Source: Rhabditophanes sp. KR3021 (lineage: Eukaryota > Nematoda > Chromadorea > Rhabditida > Alloionematidae). Taken from it: a stretch of 64,000 nt of DNA. Under the pieces are notes generated by a model that saw only the letters and a program-made list of their open reading frames with translations, was not told where the DNA came from and searched no databases. This document shows, piece by piece, positions 58,801 through 64,000 of the stretch. Position 1 is the first letter of the stretch, and each line of letters starts with the position of its first letter. The position numbers were made by a program, and so were the translations under genes. The stretch spans positions 3,472,001 to 3,536,000 of the forward strand of contig CAUJLY010000001.1 in NCBI GenBank assembly GCA_963281155.1, in the 5' to 3' direction.

Positions 58801-60389
58801 GAAACTTTGAAGAAGTGTTGCCAGAAGCATTGCCTCTTGCTAGAAGACGAAGAGTTCCTCCACCTAATTTGAATGGAAACAATGTCGTGCCAGCTAATAA
58901 TGGCATACGAACTAGATTGAGAACTAGACTTAATCGAAATTTCGAAGAAACGTCACCAGAAGAAGCATTGCCCTTTGTTAGAATATCGAGTGGAGTAGAA
59001 AGAGTAGTGATTTCTTCTGAAAATGAAGGTTCGGAAGAAAGGAGGGAAAGGGTAAATAGATTGGCGCCGATGGAAGAATTAACAGAGTCGGATCCAAGAA
59101 CACCTACACCTATCTCCGAAAATGGTGAAAGATACTCCCATGGAGAATTGTCTATGAGTGATGAACCAAGAGATGAGTCAAGATCGGAAGAAAGTCCTGC
59201 TTTGAATGAATCTCTACCAACTGATGTTAGTAAAATGCATAATGTTTCTCGGGCCAATTTAAATGAAAAGTATCCTGCTTTTTCTCAAGTCTACAAGTTG
59301 CGTCGATTCCCCTATTATCCGCAGATTGGAGACCATCTCGTCTATTTCAAACAAGGATATGAAACTTACCAGTCTGCAGTTAGAAAACAAAAGTTATACA
59401 ACATTTCGAAGTCAAAGAAAAGAGATATGACCATTGATGAAAAGTTAGGTGCTGAAACATTTTGTGTTGTGACAAAGATCGAATACTTGTCACTTCCAAG
59501 TTCCCTAATCCATATTACGATTAAAGTTAGTGATGAAGTTAAACTCTGCAATGGCGAGACTTTCGAAATCTTCTTCAATGATTGTAAAGATGTTGCTGAT
59601 TTTTTGATTCTGAGAGAGTATTATGATCTTGCTATAAATCAACAATTCAAAAAATCAAACAAAATAGAGTCTATCTTGTCAGATGATAATAAAATTTACA
59701 TTGGCACTATAGATTCAATTAAGCCTTATGAAAGAGCTTGGCCTAAATCGGCATGGAATAGAATTAATGTAAGATGGGATTCTGACACGAGTACAACTTA
59801 CGGTTTATCTGCCTGGGAGTTGGATAAGGTTAGTAAAGGTAGAATTGATGGAGAGGCAGCTACAGATGAAGACTTTGCTCGGCTGGGAACAATCAAGAGG
59901 AGAAATCAAGATTGGGGCCAAAGAGGTATGGATGAAGTTTTAGAAAGGGCTAAATCAGGCCTGGAATGTTTGATGGAATATAACGAAGTGGAACTCTTTA
60001 TTGAGCCTGTTGATTTTAATGTGGTTAAGGATTATTATAAAGTTGTTCCATATCCTATTGACCTGACTGTTATCATCAGAAGAATTAAAAACAAATTTTA
60101 TCGCCGTTTGTTTGCGCTTGAACAGGACATAAAGCAGATTGCCATTAATTGCAAGTTGTATAATGGTGAAATCCAACTTACTAAGACATCTCAAGCTTTA
60201 GTTGAAGCTTTAATAACTTATATTAACTCAGAAAATATTGACATCAAAGTTCTTTTTGAGGAATGTTTGAGAAAAGATTTTGCTGATCTCAGAAAGTATT
60301 CCGAAACACCCGATGAAGAAGTTTTATTATGTCTCATAAATGTGGGATGCAGGAATAATGAAAACCAGGCTCGGAATGCGTATGTATAA
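55893..60389 (+). CDS. BRWD/PHIP-type WD40-bromodomain protein
   Basis: One uninterrupted exon of 1,498 aa. The N-terminal helical region (about 20-110) is that of BRWD/PHIP proteins. WD40 repeats follow from about residue 185 to 560 (LITGSDDTSIKVFD, GSVSTDGWILFWS, VTSGHDGIINIWNF). An Arg-rich tandem repeat occupies about 766-1030. The BRWD-specific Tudor/chromo-barrel begins at PYYPQIGDHLVYFKQGYE (about 1139). A single bromodomain lies at about 1355-1442, with the PIDLTVI and FYRR signatures of BRWD bromodomain 1 and the acetyl-lysine-contacting Asn in LYNGE. Human BRWD1/3 and PHIP have two bromodomains; this protein ends soon after the first. The family reads chromatin marks and serves as a DCAF substrate receptor for CUL4-DDB1 ubiquitin ligase. 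A nuclear chromatin role is inferred. A lone 4.5 kb exon in this size class is unusual. Confidence 0.88.
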   Translation: MTIISDDPPDPSAPFSTEPVIDGLAKLESDVLCYNHLVSRGMLDVAEGLKKEIMSRIMPTYINLSNQRISYTFDDFLRMYADGRTTILKLLCELKKVKSNPNIREHLELRVFNRAILPENESKNGIAREMDDFRRGKLISPRVLSRLKMCGVGTMTASAGVSNMTSALDAAYRDPRNYTKMNLLYKVYMHTKAIYSLKSDGLGRFLITGSDDTSIKVFDRANGLIRASLRGHHAPISELSLSFDNKVLGSVSTDGWILFWSLKNGFPIANFSTHTSEITGLEMLPFIDGNNRYAVTIGRDGNIVFYVYNCITLEFDINVISFSLKNGAKSSPNNGLAYSPGGQFVVCGSYRSIYLYKLEGNKEIKRIFGHQVSMDRVDSIDWAHLGVKFAVGTRDGLIRIYSNQGESFSNVCTRLPQLDKAIVGDQNKFVNKVVMLKFSINDAVLLVSGSDHIIRTFCAETASFLKCYNGHHNSIHIILPHPIHENVVVTSGHDGIINIWNFRTGKTYKRFDNYCNHDLNQSRVAILDIVYCKQTSDIYISDMSGHISCFSMLDPTSELSNTPKQQFFATEYMRSVMNESGYLEDETTRRRFCDLPPTSLLNADQIPYELEIQRKIPGFAWVHPNDEVDIGKSVWSELDLITQFEDNALQKMDDYQRKCQRCELSRFAISSSSHNNAPSPAVAVFPRHQPTIFQNDEWIQRTGLPIAVSLENVIIPESEDTSDESYHGSERDDNPVVIEMEMDSENDFNFVPQPAFRRIRTNSLRVRNRVNATRTTLRRRVPPPNLNESNVRRTRLRTRHNGNFEEVSPEALSLARRRRIPPPDLNRNNVVPANNGIRTRLRTRLNRNFEEVSPEALPLARRRRIPPPDLSGNNARRTRLRTRFNRNFEEVLPEALPLARRRRVPPPNLNGNNVVPANNGIRTRLRTRLNRNFEEVSPEALPLARRRRIPPPDLSGNNARRTRLRTRFNRNFEEVLPEALPLARRRRVPPPNLNGNNVVPANNGIRTRLRTRLNRNFEETSPEEALPFVRISSGVERVVISSENEGSEERRERVNRLAPMEELTESDPRTPTPISENGERYSHGELSMSDEPRDESRSEESPALNESLPTDVSKMHNVSRANLNEKYPAFSQVYKLRRFPYYPQIGDHLVYFKQGYETYQSAVRKQKLYNISKSKKRDMTIDEKLGAETFCVVTKIEYLSLPSSLIHITIKVSDEVKLCNGETFEIFFNDCKDVADFLILREYYDLAINQQFKKSNKIESILSDDNKIYIGTIDSIKPYERAWPKSAWNRINVRWDSDTSTTYGLSAWELDKVSKGRIDGEAATDEDFARLGTIKRRNQDWGQRGMDEVLERAKSGLECLMEYNEVELFIEPVDFNVVKDYYKVVPYPIDLTVIIRRIKNKFYRRLFALEQDIKQIAINCKLYNGEIQLTKTSQALVEALITYINSENIDIKVLFEECLRKDFADLRKYSETPDEEVLLCLINVGCRNNENQARNAYV
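58190..58985 (+). repeat. In-frame tandem repeat, 252-bp period, inside BRWD gene
   Basis: Two alternating modules of 45 and 39 codons make an 84-codon (252-bp) higher-order unit. The same GAATTC lies at 58483 and 58735. Each module contains RRR(I/V)PPP(D/N)L, an Arg-rich TRLRTR core and FEEV(S/L)PEALPLA. Two full copies and flanking partial copies are visible. Adjacent copies are nearly identical in DNA, indicating recent expansion or gene conversion. Confidence 0.85.
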
Positions 60390-61510
60390 ACTTTATTTTT
60401 TAATTTCTATTTGTTTGAAAATGTTAATAAAATATTAATAATGCATATGCACATATTTTTTAAACAATAGATGTACTCATTTACTTTTATTTGGCAAACA
60501 TTTATTTAATAAATCTTTTACTCAAGAGTTTTATAGAAACGATATTACAAATTAACTTTTGGCTGATCCTCTTCCTGGAATAGCAATCAGCTTGATACTG
60601 TTGTCATTTCTATTGTAATCTTCATCGCAAATAGAGAAGTTTTTTCTTTCGATTTAGACAATATCTCCTTCTTCATGTTTTGGAAGGAATGCTCTTCATC
60701 ATTTCAACAACATGATGGCTGTCTATACAAATGGAGTTTCTGTTGAAATTCTTAATTAACTAGCAAAATATTTAGTTTGAAAATCAAAGTCTTTTCACAG
60801 AATTATGTAGTTTCTTATCGCAATGAACTACAGTTAAACGTCTTCATTTTGCGTTATCAAAATGATTAGATCTAAACTGTTTATATCACAACATTTTTGT
60901 AAATTCTTTTAAATTTTGGATTACAATAATTATGGTTTCTGATATGCAATTCATAATCTCGGCCTTATTTCTAAGTACACAAACTTAAGAATCTTTTAAT
61001 TTTGAATGATCTAAATTATTGCTACAATCTATAGAATTCAAATACGTCCAAATGAAGAAAACAATTAAATTTTATATACACTTATCAAGTAACAAATAAG
61101 ATTTTTAAATTGTGATGCACACAAATTAAAATAAGGTGTTTTATATTCTTACAACTTTGTAAATTTTACAATTAAAAATCATTTTTCTTTTCTTGTATAA
61201 TGATGTCAAATATTCAGAAAAATTAAACTAAATTACAGACTTCACACTCTCACAATTGTATTTATATTAAATAAAACTTTATTTACACTTTATGTTTATC
61301 TCATTACCCCAAACATTAGTGTTCTTTGGCATCAAGCGGAAATAACAAATTTTAATATATTTTTATGTCTACGCCTAACAATTAAATAAAAAAACATCAC
61401 CACATAATATATAAAAAAGAATATCTACTATTAATAATCACAGACACCAATTTGCAAAGTGGTTGAGACCTTTTTATTGTGATTTATTTGTTATTTCATT
61501 GTTAGGATAA
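60390..61510. other. Intergenic region with possible minus-strand relic
   Basis: AT-rich. On the minus strand about 60760-60557, protein-like sequence (SICIDSHHVVEMMKS, then HEEGDIV, stop, IERKNFSICDEDYN ending IPGRGSAKS and a stop) is split by one frameshift and one TAA. It may be a decayed gene fragment of unknown family. Confidence 0.35.
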
Positions 61511-62449
61511 ATGGAAAGTGTAATAATATCGTGCTTTGGTATACTCTCAAGTTTCTTATACTTGGTGGCATTTTTTAAATTAGTTATTTTAATTAAAAAA
61601 AATGGTACTTGGCATTTTCATTTTAAGTTCACGCTGATGGCTTTTACTATTCCGTATATCTTGTGTACAATAGCTAATTTGGCTTTGGGGGTTTTTTCAG
61701 TTGAGCCATCTGATTTTCAAATCAGAAGTTCTGAATACTTTGTGAAGATGATTAAGTTTATCAACGATATCAGAAATATGTCTTCAAATGCGAGTAGATT
61801 TGGGTATTTTCTATTTTTGCTTGAAAGATTTTTGGCGGTTATATATAGAAACAAGTATGAAGATTACAAAAATATAAAATTATTTATTTTCCTGTCAATG
61901 GTTGGAGTTTGCTGTGGAGTTTCCTTCAGACTTATCAAATATATTCCAATTGTACAGGAATACCAATTTATTGCTATAGTCTTTTCATTAGACTTTACTA
62001 TATTTACAATTTATTTATTACTAAAAAGATACGTGAACAGGCAATATTCGCTGAATAATAGAATTACTAAGTCAATTTCTGAAAAATTCGTTCTGCTCCA
62101 AGCTAAACAGCTTATTGAAAGAGCATACCTTATGACGATTTGCATATTTCTCCTCCAAGGTATATCGAACGTTATAATTTTGATCATTGTTATTGTTGTA
62201 CCAAATTCAAAACTTGACCACAGTTTAATTTACATTGTTTGGTACACTTTGTCAGATATTTCATACATCCACGGATTAATCTCTTTCATCTATAATAAAG
62301 CAGGTATTAAAATGATTGGAGACATTGTCTGTGGTTATAATAAGACAATAATGAGTCAAGTCCAACCTTCTGCCAGCCAAAGAAATGGAAAAATGAGTGT
62401 CATCGAAGGAGATCTGTACTTCAAAATGATTAACGCTAGATGGGCATAA
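61511..62449 (+). CDS. Serpentine chemoreceptor (Sre/Sra superfamily GPCR)
   Basis: A single exon of 312 aa with seven hydrophobic segments. TM3 ends in FLLERFLAVIYRNKYEDY, the ER...YE arrangement typical of the Sre group. After TM5 a basic stretch leads into SISEKFVLLQAKQLIERAY, which matches the LSxRYQxxEN-type motif found before TM6 in Sre/Srb receptors. Expected location is the sensory cilia of chemosensory neurons, with an unknown ligand. It shares the intronless structure of the chemoreceptor at 17.9 kb but belongs to a different superfamily, so the two are not recent duplicates. Confidence 0.8.
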   Translation: MESVIISCFGILSSFLYLVAFFKLVILIKKNGTWHFHFKFTLMAFTIPYILCTIANLALGVFSVEPSDFQIRSSEYFVKMIKFINDIRNMSSNASRFGYFLFLLERFLAVIYRNKYEDYKNIKLFIFLSMVGVCCGVSFRLIKYIPIVQEYQFIAIVFSLDFTIFTIYLLLKRYVNRQYSLNNRITKSISEKFVLLQAKQLIERAYLMTICIFLLQGISNVIILIIVIVVPNSKLDHSLIYIVWYTLSDISYIHGLISFIYNKAGIKMIGDIVCGYNKTIMSQVQPSASQRNGKMSVIEGDLYFKMINARWA

Positions 62450-63055
62450 AAATACTTTTAATTACTTTCAGGAAAAAAGTCCACGCAAACATGCTACAAA
62501 TTCGAGGTAGTAAATTATCATCCAAATATTTGTACCCAAATACTACTATACAATGACATAACAATTTGTGGTCCTGGAAAACATCATTTAAAATAATCCA
62601 ATCACATATTTGAAAACAATATTTGTGATAAATATCTCGCAATAATATGGTTATTTGTATTTTGCACATGTAATGGGAGCAAATGATTACATGTAGAATT
62701 AATAAATAATGTTCACAAGTCTTCTAAATTATATTGAAAAGTGTTGATGAGACTTTTTTTGTTATTGCCATACATATTTTGGAGGATTTACTGGCAGTTC
62801 CAATTGTATAAACGAAGTGGAAGATTTTAATGGAAATTCCTTGTCAAATGAGTTGAACTTAATTTTTTTGACTTCAAGAATTGTGTTCACATTCAACATT
62901 AGGCAATTTGGTGAATTAAATTATTTCTACAAATTATGTAGCATGAATTTTAATTAATGTATAATATCCTACTTGAAGATAATTATTAAAACACTTTTAA
63001 TGAATGTATTTATTTGGATTTAATCAAGAATTTTTTCTATTATATTTAAAACGGA
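62450..63055. other. Intergenic spacer, convergent genes
   Basis: About 600 AT-rich bases between the ends of the chemoreceptor (+) and the Gly/Tyr-rich peptide gene (-). An AATAAA on the minus strand near 63010 probably serves the latter. No gene seen. Confidence 0.5.
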
Positions 63056-63484
63056 TTAATAATAACCACCTCCATAATAGCCATTATTGTAACCTCCCCC
63101 ATTTCCATAATAATAATTACCTCCTGGGGCAGCTGTTCCTTGATTTCCTCCACAAGAGTATCCGCCGTAGCCATAGTATTGTCTTTTGGCTCTGATCAAG
63201 GGTGCTTCGACTTCAACACTAGCTCCTTGTCCTATAATTGAGTGTTGTCGATGTCCACTAACAACAACTCCTTCCCCAATGTTGGAATCAGTTTGGTCGG
63301 CACCTGGGCTATTTTCTTCATTTTTAAGGTGGTGGTAATGATTTCCATGTTTCATGAACTGTCTTATTTTGAGTTTGTTCAATTTCGATGCCTCCTCAAC
63401 ACCTGTTCCATTTACAATCTCTTCGTTGCAATTAATGATAGCTACTAAAACAAGAACAAAAGAGAGGACGATAATAAATTTCAT
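63056..63484 (-). CDS. Secreted Gly/Tyr-rich peptide precursor
   Basis: A single exon of 142 aa. It has a signal peptide (about 1-19), an acidic, His-containing propeptide, then a furin-type RAKR site at 98-101 that would release a 41-residue Gly/Tyr/Asn-rich mature peptide (starts QYYGYGGYSCGG) with one Cys. This layout resembles nematode epidermal antimicrobial-type peptides (NLP-29/caenacin class), whose mature parts are Gly/Tyr-rich, or a small cuticle glycine-rich protein. The single Cys and longer propeptide are unlike the classical NLP-29 group. A TATA box lies upstream. The function as a secreted defence or cuticle peptide is inferred. Confidence 0.7.
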   Translation of the reverse strand: MKFIIVLSFVLVLVAIINCNEEIVNGTGVEEASKLNKLKIRQFMKHGNHYHHLKNEENSPGADQTDSNIGEGVVVSGHRQHSIIGQGASVEVEAPLIRAKRQYYGYGGYSCGGNQGTAAPGGNYYYGNGGGYNNGYYGGGYY

Positions 63485-63530
63485 TGTTGTATAACTTTAA
63501 ATGAATTGTAATTGTTAAAAATCAGTCCTC

Positions 63531-63537
63531 TTTTATA
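63531..63537 (-). promoter_or_regulatory. TATA box of the Gly/Tyr peptide gene
   Basis: TATAAAA on the minus strand, 47-53 bases upstream of the start codon, inside GAGTATAAAAGAGG. The spacing suits a transcription start about 25-30 bases downstream and a very short leader. A strong TATA fits a highly inducible or highly expressed gene. Confidence 0.6.
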
Positions 63538-64000
63538 CTCCAACATTTACTTAAAAAGCGAATAATTATTCTGTTTTAAAGACCGTCAACTAAAATAAGA
63601 GTTTTTTATGACATTTAAACTTCCTACTCAAACTATAAATGGAATTTAAATGAAGTTCAAACAAAATTATATTTGTCTTGAATATAAATGCTATTTATTC
63701 AAAAGATATTTTATTATATTTCGTGCTTTTATTTATTTAATTTATAATCACATCAAAATCTCATTAATTATTCAATAAAAAATTTAAATTTGATGTTTTA
63801 TATTTGTTAATAAATATTTTTTATCCTCTCTTTGATAAAAATGTTTAAACATCCTGAATTTTGTAATGGAAGAAAAGATTTTATGATCTTTTGACATTTT
63901 TAGGTCAAATTTACCTATTTTTTAAGCTATTCCAAAAACTGATAATATATCTTTTAAGATAGTTTTTTAATAAGCAAAGGTGGGGTTTTAAAGAGTTCTA
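63538..64000. other. AT-rich flank at window edge
   Basis: Upstream region of the Gly/Tyr peptide gene; no further gene seen. Confidence 0.5.

Noticed and set aside
58070..59257. 395-codon open frame on the minus strand
   Set aside because: It lies wholly antisense to the BRWD repeat region. The repeat's codon pattern avoids stops on the opposite strand, and the Leu/Arg/Gly-rich product mirrors the sense repeat. No start or splice context supports it.
1..64000. tRNA, rRNA, spliced-leader RNA and telomeric repeats
   Set aside because: Read by eye for TTCGA-type B boxes, TTAGGC runs and spliced-leader sequence; none was convincing. A covariance-model scan would be the decisive test.

Overview
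The window looks like AT-rich nuclear DNA of a nematode, with about 15 protein-coding genes, one clear pseudogene and one nearly intact DNA transposon. The nematode call rests on three things: introns of roughly 38-50 bases ending in TTTTCAG/TTTTAG, splice-acceptor-like AGs just upstream of several start codons (as expected for spliced-leader trans-splicing), and nematode-typical families (serpentine chemoreceptors, ground-like proteins, an IRG-7-like mosaic protein, a UNC-30-type homeodomain). Several genes have few or very long exons (chemoreceptors in one exon, a 4.5 kb BRWD exon, a 6.3 kb exon in the mosaic gene). That would fit a clade IV (tylenchine) worm, but this is a weak inference.

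Layout: 2.26-4.32 kb, TIS11/TTP-type CCCH zinc finger (+). 8.83-10.93 kb, peptide-receptor-like GPCR (-). 14.82-15.92 kb, beta4-glycosyltransferase of family GT7 (-). 17.07-17.49 kb, broken invertebrate-type lysozyme (+). 17.91-18.86 kb, chemoreceptor (+). 19.00-20.92 kb, TMEM209 homologue (-). 21.55-22.66 kb, TREX-like exonuclease homologue that has lost its catalytic residues (+). 23.44-26.28 kb, C2H2/C2HC zinc-finger protein built of repeated modules (+). 26.56-27.26 kb, unrecognised 207-aa protein (-). 27.75-29.73 kb, EGF-repeat type I membrane protein with PY motifs (-).

From 29.7 to 39.2 kb the sequence is largely gene-poor and carries a 3.3 kb Mutator-like (MULE) element at 33,903-37,234. 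It has a 6-bp target duplication, three 34-bp CTATAG-centred palindromes at each end, and a transposase with its DDE triad intact. Next come two ground-like (hedgehog-related) genes (39.2-41.0 kb), a possible pseudogene (41.2-41.8 kb), a PITX/UNC-30 homeobox gene (43.5-45.9 kb), a ~2,170-aa secreted EGF/vWA/C-type-lectin mosaic protein like IRG-7 (46.4-53.0 kb), a BRWD/PHIP-type WD40-bromodomain protein with an Arg-rich tandem repeat (55.9-60.4 kb), a second chemoreceptor (61.5-62.4 kb) and a secreted Gly/Tyr-rich peptide precursor (63.06-63.48 kb, -).

The genes do not form an operon or one pathway. Sensory/neuronal functions (two chemoreceptors, a peptide GPCR, a GABA-neuron-type homeobox) and surface/immune functions (lysozyme relic, IRG-7-like protein, glycosyltransferase, Gly/Tyr peptide) are over-represented. 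The most unusual items are the palindromic MULE ends, the catalytically dead TREX homologue, the decayed lysozyme, the modular zinc-finger protein and the repeat-expanded BRWD. All family calls come from reading motifs by eye; no database search was run.
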